DNA of 36,642 nucleotides from Leucosporidium creatinivorum (GCA_001600635.1 BCKL01000004.1:437667-474308); one strand, 5' to 3'. Counted from the first letter of the stretch, positions 9,701 through 20,544 are shown. Numbers and translations: made by a program. Notes: generated by a model not told the origin, from the letters alone.

Positions 9701-11537
9701 CTTGTTGCGGCTGATGTCGAGGATCTCAAGGGACGGCATCTCGCAGAGCTGCGAAGCAGGGAAGGGCGATCAATAGAGGGTTCGTCGGGGCCGAAGCATT
9801 GGAAAGGATGCTCACCACTTGAGGGAAGGTAGTCAGAACGTTGACTCTTACGTTGAGATACCTCAGCTTGCCGCCGAGGGCGACGAAGTGCGGAGGGAGG
9901 TCCCTCAGCAAGTTGTAGCCGAGCGCGAGCTTCTCCACCTCATCCTGCAGCTCATGCACCACCTCGACGGGCACCTCTGCGATCCGCTTGTGGCTTAAGT
10001 CGACCGTGTCGAGCTTGCCGAGCGTCGGTCCTCGCGTCGGCGACTCGGCCTCATTATCGGAGGTCGCAGATCCGGCCGAGCGAATGCGGTGATGGCTGGC
10101 GGGTTGAGCGAAAGCGCCAGTAGCGTTGAGTCGAGAGAGAGGGCCCTGCGACTGCGACAGCGCCATCGGCTGGGAGGGCGAACGAAGGAGGCGGACGTGG
10201 AGGAGGAGAGCTTGCGGAGTGATGGGAGGTTCGGGGGCAGCTGGAGGTTCGGTGGTAGCGGTTGAGGAAGAAGGAGTGATGGTCGACAGAGAAGGAGGCG
10301 CCGCGAAGGTCCCTCCATTGGTGATGACGGGTGAAGCCACGGTGATGGCGGAGGAGCCCGAGTGCTGGGAGGAGTGCGAGTAGCCGAGAGGGGAGATGCC
10401 GTGTGTGAAGGAAGAAGTCGACGAAGTCTTGCTTCGGTGTTGCTGGTAGGGGAGATTTGTGCGCTTGTTCTCAATGGAGGGAGGAGGCATGATAGAGGGT
10501 GCTGCCCATCGCGAAGGCGCTTGGCTCGTGGATGGCATGGGACCGGAAGAGGTCGAAGGCTCCCCAGACGATGCGGAGGAGGCCGACATCTTGCGCGTAA
10601 TGACGAGAGGTGCTGTGACGCCGAGGACGGGACTGGCGGGGGCGGGGAACGGTCGATTCCGGTCGCTCTTGAGAAGCAACGGAGCGGGGAAAGTGCGGTC
10701 CCGTCCTCTTGGCTTTGGTACGTCTCCTGCAGCTGCTACAAACTGCTTGGCCGAGGATGAGGTAGCATCGAAGGACGGCGGTGAGAGGAGGAAGTCGAAG
10801 CTGGTGTCGGCCTCGCCGCTCCCCTCACCTCCACCCATATCCATCGACGCCGGCCTCCCGATACCAGCAAGCCCGACCGAGCGTGTGCTGCGATCGAGGC
10901 GACCTCCCTGGGTGGGCGTCTCAACCGCCGTAACCTCGGCGCCGCCAAACTCATCCGACCTCTGCTTTCCTCGCCTGACCGTCCATTCCGCCATGCCATC
11001 GAGTCCTCCGAGAGACTCTGGGTCCTCGTAAATCCTGTCCGAGTCGTCGAACGACTTTCCGAACCTCGGGCTTGGGTTCCGAGACGACGGCGATGGCTCG
11101 CGGTTTTCCTCAAAACCGAGGCCTACGACGTCTCCGGAGGGGCCGAACTCCCTCTGCAGCGCGTCGAACGCCTGCTCTCCTGAAGGGCTTGCCAAGTCCG
11201 GGGGGAAACGAAAGCTGGCCTCCGAAGAGGTCGACTCGGTCGGTCGGTGTCGAGAGGTGGGAAGCGAAGCGAGCGCCTCGTGGAATCGGGCGGTGCCGTT
11301 GATGGGGTTGGTGTTGGTAAAGGTACTGAGGTTGCTACTGAACGAGGCTGCTGAGGTGAGAGGTGGAGGGTGCTGATGGCCTGCGCTGGAGCTCGAAGCG
11401 ACGGGCGGGGGAAATGCGAAGGTTGAAGCGGATGGGGAGGCCACGACGGGACTTGGCGGATTCGAGTCTTGACGAGAAGGCGCACGTAGCTGTGCGAGTG
11501 ACGGCCGGGGCGAGGTAGCCCGCTGGTTGCAGGCCAT
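6783..11537 (-). CDS. SOG2: Sog2-like leucine-rich-repeat protein of the RAM signalling network
   Basis: Scaffold of the RAM pathway, which controls the NDR kinase Cbk1, polarised growth and cell separation. Six exons (11537-9816, 9748-9656, 9597-9318, 9254-9212, 9148-7033, 6974-6783) close to about 1481 aa. Residues 1-500 are a Ser/Pro-rich disordered region. Leucine-rich repeats run from about 505 to 650 (VDLSHKRIAEVP, LALGYNLLRDLPPHF, LEILDISRNKIKRLP, FSIAKNRVKRLP, LKIDHNPLEWPP). The helical Sog2 domain starts near 960 (EFADAIRGILFSLSQIYSAL) and continues to the C-terminus with Ser-rich inserts; the last exon gives TVIRFAKLVKAISLEHGF. Length and order match basidiomycete Sog2. The donor of intron 4 is GTCAGT. 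The in-frame codon 10 triplets before the start is a stop, which supports this ATG, and an acceptor at 11594-11592 implies a spliced 5' leader. Confidence 0.9.
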
Positions 11538-12388
11538 CAGCGGCTTGTTGTCCCGAGCGATCGAACGCTAGGCTTGACTGAGCCGGCGATGCTGTAGATG
11601 GAGGTAAAGCGGAGGTCAGCACTCCATTGCCGATACACGCTCAGCTGTGAGGGCAAGCTACAGCTTCGAACGTCTGCAAGGCGCCGCTCGGCCGCGCGAC
11701 CTCAGCTCAAACACGATGAGGCTCCAGCACACGATCTGCTCAGCTACAGTTGGTCGACCTCCTGGCAGTGAAAGCTCACGTAGTGTCTTCAGTCTCGAAC
11801 GGACGGCGATTCCCTCCTGCAACGAGGCGATTGACGAGCTGCTGCTGCTGACGGCTGAGCTGAGGCGAGTGGCTCGTCCAGTGCGCTACAGCTGGAGCAG
11901 TGAGGTCGCTAAGTGGTGTGGTGTACTCCGATGTCCTTCTGCTTGATGTAGCCCGAGAAGCGAGCACACGAGGCCGCTGCTGCTCGAAGCGACTGGGGTG
12001 TGCTGAGGTGCTGGAGAGGCGGTTGGCGAGGTCCGCGCGGTGATGGCTCCTTGGGTCGTCTGGCCTGTCGAGTAGCGCTGGTGTATGTCGACAGGCTGCT
12101 CAGCTGCAGCTGCCGTGAAGGAGACGAGGTGAGGTGGTAGTGTGAGAGCTTGAGCGCTCGCGCTTCGCCTCTCAGATCTCAGGTCGGGCGAACAGCGAAG
12201 ATGAGTTCTGCTGGTTGTACGAGGTGCAGCTTGGCCCGCAGTTCGAGGCGGTCTCGTCGCACTCTCTTCGCGAAGTGTCGACGTCGCTTCGCCTGCTCTC
12301 TCATGCTCTCCAAGTAGAGCAAAGTCCGAGCCTCGGACTTCACACGACTACCTGAGAGTGCAGACGTCCGTAATTACACTCGTTTTGA
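11538..12388. other. SOG2 5' leader and upstream region, no gene seen
   Basis: 851 bp between SOG2 and OST3, both on the minus strand. Near SOG2 the minus strand shows GCTGACC followed by a pyrimidine stretch and CTACAG ending at 11592, a typical branch site and acceptor of this genome, so the SOG2 leader is probably spliced. I could not place the matching donor. The rest is rich in CTGCTG/GAGCTG words with no convincing coding frame and no tRNA. Confidence 0.6.
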
Positions 12389-13829
12389 TCAGAACAGCTG
12401 GAATGGGTCTGCGAAAGAGGCGAAGACGTGGGCAGGGGAAAGAACGAGGGTCAGCCGCTGTCACCGGTTACGCCGACGCCGAAGCGGTCCGTCCCCGAAG
12501 CTGCCTGCCAACTTACATGCTCCCTGCTTGATCTTGAAGAGGTTCATTAGAACCCCACTCATTACCACCACGATTCCGGTCCAGACGTATACGCCCAGAC
12601 GCTGTTTGGTGGGATCCGAGACTTTGGGAAGGGTGAATGCCAGGGTGTAGGCCGAGAAGGCGAGAATGCCGTCTGTTGGGAGTTGGCGAAGTCAGCAGAT
12701 CGTTTGAGCTTAGCACACACACCTACGCACAAATCAGGGAGACGATGTGGGTCTCAGCGCCGAGCTGGTTCGAGTAGCCACCGGCGACGTAGTTGAGGCG
12801 CCCTCCCTGAGCGACCTGTACGTATTGCGGGTGACGGATTTGGTTCCACATGTAGCCCGAGGTCATGAGAAGGATGATGATCTGTTGAAGGCGAGCAAAA
12901 CATTAGATAGAGCTGGAGGAAGAGCGAAGGAAAGCACGAACGATCGTGGCCGCCGACCAGAGGTAGGTCGAGGAGACGACGTATTTGAGGTAGGGACGGG
13001 CGCGCCAGATAGCCGAGAGAACAGCGAAGACGATGGTGATGGTCGAGAGAAGCTTTGCCTTGTCGATAGGACGAGCGAAGTCGAAAGGGAGGTTGGCGGT
13101 CGAGCGAACGTAGGCTGCAATGGCTTCGGCCTTAAATCCTCTGCGATAGGGAGCGGCACCGGGATAAGTCAACCGTCCCCAGCTCAAGCTGCAGCGCTCT
13201 GGAGACTCACGTCCGGCCAAAGTCGAAGGTCTCCGCCGTCAGCTTGGAGCTAGCTCGTGGGCCCTCCGTCGGCAGGAAGAGCTGGAAAGTCGGCGCCGTT
13301 TGAAGTCCGAGCTAGAGATAGTAATAGAGAGGTCAGTTGGTGATCGACGCCCTACAGGCTCCCTCTGCAGGACAACCGCGCAGCAACATAAGCCGGGGCT
13401 CACCTTCTGGAAGACCTGCTGGCCGTTGGCAAAGTCCAGCACAGCAAAGAAGTGCTCCTCATCATCCGACCTTCGCACCCCACTCCACTGCTTGGCCACG
13501 AGCGCATGCTCGGGCTGCATAAGCCTGCGCGACGAGGGAGGACACGCATCAGCTCGTTTCGCGCCGCTGTTGCTCTATAGGGCTCACTGGCAAGGTGCAC
13601 ACTTGTACTGCGGTGCCATCGCCGTCAACACCACGCTGACACTGTAATCCCTCGGTCCATCGGTGAGCTCGTCGTAGAGAGCCGAGTCGAGCTCGACCAC
13701 GCCGTTCTTGACGAGAGAGCGGAACTTGTCGCGCTTCGAGACCTTGGAGGAGCCACGGGCGGCTGATACGAGAGCTGGTAGAAGTAGTCCTGCGAGGCAG
13801 AGCGCCGAAGACGAGAGTTGGAGACGCAT
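12389..13829 (-). CDS. OST3: Oligosaccharyltransferase subunit Ost3/Ost6 (thioredoxin-like, gamma subunit)
   Basis: ER membrane subunit of the oligosaccharyltransferase that helps N-glycosylate nascent proteins by transient disulfide exchange with substrates. Seven exons (13829-13588, 13524-13404, 13311-13211, 13140-12942, 12881-12731, 12672-12517, 12408-12389) close to 329 aa. A signal peptide covers residues 1 to about 23 (LCLAGLLLPALVSA). The lumenal thioredoxin-like domain has the redox motif YKCAPCQ (Cys77, Cys80) and EEHFFAVLDFANGQQVFQK. Four C-terminal membrane segments follow, including TITIVFAVLSAIW, IIILLMTSGYMW and VVVMSGVLMNLF, and the tail ends KQGAYPFQLF as in the Ost3 family. 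The last coding exon is only 20 nt. The intron 4 donor is GTTCGT. Ost3 and Ost6 cannot be separated by eye; most basidiomycetes have one copy. Confidence 0.93.
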
Positions 13830-14403
13830 CGCGATGAGGTAGGAGTAGAAGCGAGCAGCTGGGAGCGAGCTCAGCGAGTCTCGAGGGGACAGATGGGCTG
13901 CATTGCTCAGAACTGCCTGCTTTCTTGTAGGGTAAGGTAGGAAAGATTCTACCTTTACAGTGCCGCTCGTCCGCTCCTGTAAGGCCAGCCTGTTTTAATC
14001 GCTCTCTGCTGCAGCTGCTCGGCGCCGAAGCCCTCGCGAAGCTTCGAGCCTTCTCGTCTTTACCAGCTGTTGTCCTTCATCAGCTTTCGCTTCTTACAGT
14101 CTTACAGAAGTTCTGCTTCTATTCTGCTTAACCCAACCCCGTGAGACTCTTGTACTTTCCTGTACAGGAAGACCAGTGGGAGTTCCGGCGCTCGCAATCG
14201 AGATCTCGAGTTCGCCAGATGCCCTACGAAAGTAGTGAGGATGGAAGGAGACCTTATTACACTATTCTAATACTTTTCCGACTCTTGCTACAACTAGAGC
14301 TATACAACCTGCGTCTACAATACTAATCGTAAGGAGCGAAGGAGCTTCGGCGATGGCGATGGGGACCCTCACTCGACTCCAAGGCTCTGTACCCTAGCAC
14401 CAT
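13830..14403. other. Spacer between OST3 and permease
   Basis: It contains the OST3 promoter side (13830 upward) and the 3' flank of the permease. Apart from the mannosyltransferase fragment at 14128-14184 I see no coding signal. Homopolymer-poor, CT-rich tracts at 14030-14130 are compatible with an OST3 upstream region. Confidence 0.55.
14128..14184 (-). pseudogene. Orphan C-terminal fragment of a GT15 mannosyltransferase
   Basis: The minus strand reads NSHWSSCTGKYKSLTGLG followed by TAA. The last exon of the intact mannosyltransferase at 18558-20544 ends [17 protein letters not shown]-stop; from His-Trp on, 13 of 16 residues agree. Upstream on the minus strand (14185-14260) similarity fades quickly, although a Cys and Arg-rich piece could be the remnant of the preceding CYC segment. 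No other exon of such a gene fits between here and the permease, which is on the same strand and starts its 3' end at 14404. I read this as a relic of a degraded or rearranged paralogue, in inverted orientation to the intact copy and about 6 kb away. A small chance remains that it is the terminal exon of a gene with very distant exons. Confidence 0.7.
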
Positions 14404-16851
14404 CTAGATGATCCAGGACTTGGCCTTCTGCCACTTGGTAGTAGGAGCTCCCTCGACGTCCTGGACGAGCGAAGCCTCGTGCTCCTCGACCTCCTCGAGT
14501 CCGGACCAGAGGTCGGCCTCACCTGCCTTGACGAATCCGACGCGGTTGTACAGTTTGCGTACGATGAAGCAGAAAGCGAAAAAGATCGGGCTGCCGTACG
14601 CGAAGATGCTGCAGGATTTGAACAAATATAGGAGGAGCGAGATCAGCGCCGAGCTCGAATATCGGCGAGGGCGAAAGAGAAGGCTTACAAGTCGGCGACG
14701 ACCCATCCGCCGTTGGTGAAGACGTAATATCCGTTTCCGAGGGTGACGATGATCGAGCAGACGAGTCCAATCCAAGCGGCGTACGGCTGAGCCCAGCTCT
14801 TGTAGGGGAGCGAGTCGCGCGAGACGCCCTGGACCTCGCAGGCCTTGCGCCAGCGGAGGTAGGTGATGCACATGGCAATCCAGGTGACGAGCTGTGGAGC
14901 AAGAGGGAGCAAAAGGTCAGCTCTGAGTGCCGGAGGGTGCGCCGAGCAGCTCGGCGACGACGAGTCCTGAACCGAAAGTGCTTACCTGGGTGGCAGTCGC
15001 GACGTTGATGAAATAGTCGAGGACCTTGCTAGTACCAGCCGAGCACTGGAGGAAGGCGAGGCATCCGACTCCGGCGGTGATGAGGAAAGCGACCCAGGGG
15101 ACTCCGTTGCGGTTGACCTTGGTGACGAACTTGGGAGCGTAGCCGTCCAGGGCGAGTCCGTGAAGGACGCGGGAGCCGTTGAAGGCGAAGGCGGATCCGG
15201 CCGAGTAGATGGAGGTGAGGATTCCGGCGTTGACGATGTGAGGGAGGACGGGAACACGGAGGCGAGTCATGGCAGCGACGTAGGGCGAGCGTCCAGCTCC
15301 GGGGAGTCCACTCTTGATGGCAGCGAGGAGGATGGGGTCGTTGTAGGGGACGAGGATGCCGACCGCGAGGGCCGACATGACGAAGAAGATGAAGAGGCGG
15401 TAGAAGACGGTCTTGAAGGCGGTGGGCATGATGCGACGGGGGTTGATGGCCTCTCCAGCGATCATGGACAGCATGTCGGGTCCGGCGACGGCGAAGGCGG
15501 CGCCGAGTAGGCAAGCCCAGAAGCCTTGGAACTGGCCCGAGGCGCCGGTATCGCGATACTCGGCGACTGGTCCAGGGTTACGCCATGCGCTGAAGCCGAA
15601 AGCTACGCCGGTGGGATTTCCTCCTACCATGGTGACGAANGTGAAGAAGAANAGTCCAATCATCAGGGTGATCTTGCAGAGGACGACCCAGAATCTGGCG
15701 AGCAAGAGCGGTCAGCGACCTGCGCGACTTGGTACGGCAGCTTGAATGTAGCGGTCCGCGACCTGCGCGACTTGGTACGGCAGCTTGAATGTAGCTTACT
15801 CGCTCTCAGCGAACCAGGCGGAGGTCCAGAGGTGCAGGATGCAGTAGGAGGCGAGCATGGCGGCGGGAATGACGGCGGGGTGAATGTTGTCGCTCCAGAA
15901 GCCGAGGACGGAGTGGAAGGCGGTGATCTCGAAGCAGAGGAGGGAAGTCATGCAGAGGTAGTAGTTCCATCTGTGTGAAGAGGAGCAGGGAAAGGGTCAG
16001 CCGCGCTCGATATCGGCAAGGGGCGAACGCCGAGCTCCGCTCGGTCGCTCGTGAATTCGTCTTACCCGGTCGCTACGCCGAATGCATCGTCAACATAGCG
16101 CTCCGCGAACCGCGTAAATGACGACTCGATTGGTAGACTGCAGGAAGTGTGAAGATTGCGAGAAAGGGATTCGGAGAGGCAGACAGCGCGAACGTCAGTA
16201 AATCGTCCCGATCAAGCGTAGCACACTTCAGACATGTTACTCACGCGCAGACCATCTCTCCCTGGCACTCGTTGACACTGTAGAACCGAAGGAGCCCAAG
16301 GTCAGCTGCCGCTCGAATCTCGACCGAAATCTCCGCCGCGAGTAGGATGGTAGTTTCCGCCTGACGACCTCGACAGAAGAGAGCACTCACCACCAGATGA
16401 CGGAGCACCAGATGATGTAGGCGAGCAGCAGCATGAGAGGTCCTCCCTGTCAAAAGTCCGAGTCAGCGACGAGAACGACGGCGCCGAGGCAGGGGAAGAG
16501 AGCTCACCTTGGTGAGACTGGAGCCGATAGAGACGAAGACGGCACTGTTGACAATGTACGAAAGAAGGTCAGTGGAGTCCCAGCGGCGTATAACATCCCC
16601 CAGAGCCGTCCCTCGAGCCCCCGCCGCTATCGCCCAGCTGCACCTCTACTGCACGCCCAGCAGCATCCAGCACGACTAGGGAGGGCAACTCACGTTCCAA
16701 TGACTCCTCCAATCGAGTAGAGGTTGACCTGACGCCTGTTGATCACTCGCTTGGTGCCAGTGGTGTGGATGGCGTTGGTGCTTGAGACGACATTGTCGGA
16801 GTGGGAGCCCTTCTCGTCGGTGCTCGAGCTTGTGCGTTTGAAGTCGGCCAT
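14404..16851 (-). CDS. Amino acid permease, YAT/APC family (Dip5-like)
   Basis: Plasma-membrane proton-coupled amino acid importer. Nine exons (16851-16694, 16544-16508, 16446-16391, 16277-16245, 16137-16066, 15970-15800, 15694-14986, 14891-14689, 14608-14404) close exactly to 547 aa. Family landmarks in order: YSIGGVIGTAVFVSIGSSL (TM1), LLLAYIIWCSVIWCVNECQGEMV (TM2), LPIESSFTRFAERYVDDAFG, GPDMLSMIAGEAINPRRIMPTAF, then LDGYAPKFVTKVNRNGVPW, and a cytosolic tail ending KAKSWII. About 12 membrane segments are expected. The NECQGEMV and RFAERYVDDAFG wording recalls Dip5-type acidic/neutral amino acid permeases, but substrate is not certain. Two undetermined bases (15640, 15652) leave two residues unknown in a membrane segment. 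Exons 2 to 5 are small (33 to 72 nt). Exon 1 and its leader are copied exactly at 96-376. Confidence 0.92.
15708..15793. repeat. Two 43-bp tandem units inside permease intron 6
   Basis: Units 15708-15750 and 15751-15793 are identical except one base (A at 15714, C at 15757). Both lie within the intron at 15799-15695. Read on the minus strand, the unit nearer the acceptor carries the branch-type GCTGACC, whereas in the other unit the same place reads GCGGACC. The duplication adds 43 nt to the intron without touching coding sequence. Confidence 0.95.
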
Positions 16852-16970
16852 GGGGGTGGTGTGGAAGACGAAGTAGATGTGAAGGATAACGAAGAGAGAG
16901 AGAGAGGGAGAGAGGGAGGAGAACCTGGAGGATTGCGAAGCGGCAGGAGATTTGGCCTAAAAAGCTTCGG
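16688..16970 (-). repeat. Direct repeat copy B (5' leader and exon 1 of the permease)
   Basis: This is the partner of 96-376, about 16.6 kb away in the same orientation. It contains the intact permease exon 1, the start codon and about 120 nt of leader with a GA microsatellite. Two near-identical direct copies at this distance could recombine and delete or duplicate the region between them, which holds GLN4, SOG2 and OST3. Confidence 0.95.
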
Positions 16971-18557
16971 CGCGGCGCGTGGGGGAAGGGCGCGGCTCTG
17001 CCAAGACGGTCGAAAGATAGGCGAGTAAATGTTCCAAGGTCGTCGTCAGCTCTTGAGACAGCAAGCTCGTGTTCTTGGCCACTCACCTCTCGGCCGAGGA
17101 GCGTGCACGAACCCCCCTCTCCTCCCTGCTGTAGCTTTCTGCTCGCTTCGCGCTGCTGCTATCTCCCAGAGTCTGCCAGCAAGCGTCGTTTAGACGTCTT
17201 CGAGGCCCACAGCCTGTCAAAGGAGCCCCAGAGATCACGGACAAAGCGAGAGCGAAAAATCCTGGCTCGAATCCTCCGAGCTGCAGCTGCCTCGCTCGGA
17301 CAAGATGGCAGGAGAAGCTCGTCTGGGACCCCTTCCCGATTGACCAGCTCACTTCCAATCGCACCCGACTCTCCACCCGCGCGAAGGCTCGAGATACTAT
17401 TCGAAGCAGCTGCCAGCGCTCGGCAGCAGAACTTGCCACCGTCCAGACTGAAGAGGGGACACGGTAGCCCCCACCTCCAAAAGCAGACACGATGGCCGCT
17501 GTTCCAACGCCTCACCGGTCACCCATTCGGAAGTGTCGGGAGGGGGAAGGCGGTCAGCAGGGCAGTGAATTGTGAACGCCTCCCCCGACGGCGGATCGGA
17601 AGTCTAGCTGCAGCGCACAGGGATGCCATGAAGACACGGGTGACCTCGCTCTGGCCTCATTTGAATGGTAGGAATGTGGCAGCTGCTCCGAGACGTTGTG
17701 GCGGGCTCTGAGAAACTGATAGCCGAGAGCGAAAGCCAACGAGCGAGCTGACACCGAGCCTGCGAGAAATAGAGCCACTGCGAAGCCCAGACTGCCTCGA
17801 GGGCAGCAAGCAGAAGAAATCAGTGCCCGCCAGCCGCCGAATAGCCCATGGCACCCCCTCAGGACGAGTGAGGGTCCTCACGAAGCTGAGAGCTCGGCGA
17901 TGATTTGGTCCTCGTCCTCATCAGCCAGAGGCGATCTGTACCACCTTGATGCTCTTCTGTAAGCTGCTAAGGACTACCATGTACCTTCTCGTACCCTTCA
18001 CCGAATCGCAGAGCCCCTCGTAGCGCTGCTGCTGCTGCTTAGCTCCGCGAACGACTCCGTCCCAGCGCCGAGCAGCGAAGCTCATCCCATGGTACTCTCA
18101 GGGTTGCTGAGAGCAGACCGAGAAGTTCTTTCTCGCCGCAAAGTGCGAAATACCTCGTCTACAGCATCCTCAGCGGAAAGGATGGGTCGGGGTTCGAGCG
18201 CGACGAACCGGCGAGCCAGGGAGCGCCCAGAGACAGCTGCATAGTAGGAAGCGACGATGGCAGCTCCTTGATACCTGTCGGTGTACAGAACTCGATGCGA
18301 ATGTGAACAAGGAGAGTTGCGAGAGGGAAAGCGGCGCAGCTTCACCGCGTCGCAGCTTGGCTTCTATCCTCTCACCGCTCTTCTCTCTGCTTGCTTCTGG
18401 ACTCGTACAGCTTGTCAATTACGAGCAGACTGAACGCTACAGGGAAGCAGTAAGCCGTCCATCATGTCGAAGAGCTCAACGAACGCTCGCGCCTGGACAA
18501 CACGCTCACTCTTCTCGTCGAGCAGTGTCGAGCGGTTCGCCTGTTGCCCAGGTGCGC
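16971..18557. other. Divergent upstream region of permease and mannosyltransferase genes
   Basis: About 1.6 kb with no gene I can support. Open frames of up to about 200 codons (for example 17103-17711, +) have no domain, biased composition and no splice pattern. The region must contain the promoters of the permease (-) and the mannosyltransferase (+). CTGCTG runs near 18024-18040 and an out-of-frame upstream ATG at 18464 precede the mannosyltransferase start. Confidence 0.55.
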
Positions 18558-20544
18558 ATGCCGCCGGTGCGGTATATTGCACTCGCCATCGTCGCCTTCC
18601 TGGGCCTACATTGGATCGCCGCCATCTCCTCGCCCTCTTACGCCGCGACCGCTTCACTTTCCGCGCTCTCTGGCAGGCTGCTGGGATCCGATGGGACGCC
18701 TACAAGCTGGTTAGGAGGAAACAGGAATGGACACGGTCGAGTGGTGCATCAGGAGGAGCCTGAACTGCCGTCCTCGGCCTCCAACTCGTCGAGGGTCAAC
18801 GCCGCCTTCGTGATTCTCGCTCGCAACTCGGACGTGTGGTCCATTGTCGAGTCCATTCGGGGCATGGAAGGTCAGTAGTTTGATTTCTCTCCCTGCGGTA
18901 CGAAGCGACTCCCCTCCAGAGCGACGGAAATTGGGTTGGAGGCCCCGCCGAGCCGGTCTCGATTGAGCGCCGCTGACCGAATGAACACGGCGCTTCGAGA
19001 TGCTTACAGAGCTAACCTTTTCCCGTTCGCAGATCGTTTCAATGGCAAGGGCTACCACTACCCCTACGTCTTCCTCAACGACGAGCCGTTTTCAGAAGAG
19101 TCCGAAACTTTCGTTTCAGCTCGGCTGGACTTGACTTTGACCTCAGGATCACCTACAGGTTCAAGAAGCACACGAGTGGTATCGCGAGCGGTGTCTGTAC
19201 CTACGGCACTATCCCAAGATCGCAGTGGAAGGATCATGGCGACTGGATTGACGAGGAGAAGGCCGCTAAAACGAGGGAGGAGATGAAAGCCAAGGGCGTG
19301 ATTTATGGCGACTCAGTGTCCTATCGGGAAATGTGCAGGTATCAGAGTGGTGAGTGTCTGCGCTCGACGAGGGAAAAGCTGGACTGCAGGCCACCGCGAG
19401 GGCGCCGGAAGGATGGACGTCTGCTGACTCGCTCTGCGCCTAATAGGCTTCTTCTGGCGGCACCCTCTACTCGACCAATATGACTACTACTGGCGTATCG
19501 AGCCATCTGTCAAGTACTGTGAGTCTTAGCTCGCAGGCCGTGCCGCTCGAGCAAGCGGGATGACCTCGGCGCCGACCTTGCCCGCCGCTCACGCCCCTTC
19601 GGACCCCTGCTGACCTGCACTCTCCACCCTCACCTTAGTCTGCGACCTCGACTACGACCCCTTCAAGCTTATGGTCGACAAGAAGCTCAAATACGGCTTT
19701 ACAATTTCAATTTTTGAGTACGCCGAGACGATCGCCACGCTCTGGGACACGACCAAAGAGTTCATCAAGGCAAATCCTCAATACCTCGCCAAAGATAACC
19801 TCATGAACTGGGTCTCGGACGACAATGGCGAGACGTACAACCGTTGTGTGAGTCGCCGAGTGAGGAGACACCTGCTGTGCCCTTCGGCTGACATTCAGCT
19901 CTCGTGCGCCGGTGCAGCACTTCTGGAGCAACTTTGGTGAGCTGTGTACTCATATTTGTAGAGCTAGACTCTCTGCTGACCCGCTCGGCCTCGTAGAGAT
20001 CGGCGCGCTCGACTTCTACCGCTCGGACGCATACCGAGAGTACTTCGAGGCCTTAGACAAGGCTGGAGGGTTTTTCTACGAACGGTGAGCTTTCCTCGTA
20101 CTTCCGCGTGCTTGCCCTCCGCTGACTTGTTCCCGCTTCCAGATGGGGCGACGGTGAGGCTTCCCTCAGCGGTCTGAGCAACGAGATGTCTGGCTAACCC
20201 CTCCTTCTTCTCGCAGCTCCCGTACACTCTATCGCCGCCGCTCTCTTCCTTAACAAGGATGAGATGCACTTCTTCTCCGACATTGGCTGTGAGTTGAAGC
20301 TGTGCCGTCCGACTCCCTCCCGCCGAGCTAACCTTCTCTCGTTCGCAGATCGCCACGAGCCATTCCGTTAGCCTCATCTCTGCTCCACTTAATCGATACA
20401 GGTTACTGACGCCCTTCCCCTGCAGAGCACTGCCCGCAAAACGCCCAAGATCGCTGCTATTGCAACCCCGCCGACTCGAGCAACTTCGAGAATCACTGGT
20501 ATTCGTGTACAGGGAAGTACAAGACCCTTACGGGGCTCTCATGA
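18558..20544 (+). CDS. GT15 alpha-1,2-mannosyltransferase (Kre2/Mnt1/Ktr family)
   Basis: Golgi type II enzyme that transfers mannose from GDP-mannose to O- or N-linked glycans. Eleven exons (18558-18870, 19033-19099, 19159-19349, 19447-19518, 19639-19847, 19918-19936, 19997-20084, 20143-20153, 20217-20288, 20349-20366, 20426-20544) close to 392 aa. A signal anchor spans residues 6-22 ([17 protein letters not shown]) followed by a Ser-rich stem. Family blocks: [13 protein letters not shown]-like [47 protein letters not shown] (Glu209), [18 protein letters not shown] (Glu241), [40 protein letters not shown], and DIGYRHEPF. Exon 8 is an 11-nt microexon giving WGD (321-323). Intron 2 uses an unusual GTCCGA donor. 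Chosen ATG gives the anchor directly after four residues. Which Kre2/Ktr subgroup it belongs to is open. Confidence 0.93.

Noticed and set aside
14141-14326. Short plus-strand open frame over the mannosyltransferase fragment
   Set aside because: The similarity to the GT15 C-terminus is on the minus strand; the plus-strand frame is only its shadow.
15640-15652. Two undetermined bases in the permease gene
   Set aside because: They are sequencing ambiguities in one membrane segment; the frame continues and homology resumes on both sides, so there is no biological break.
17265-17285. GGCTCGAATCC resembling a tRNA T-loop
   Set aside because: No matching acceptor, D-arm or anticodon stem around it.
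17103-17711. 202-codon open frame on the plus strand between permease and mannosyltransferase
   Set aside because: Low-complexity Arg/Ser composition, overlapping equally long frames on the other strand, no domain, no splice pattern like neighbouring genes.
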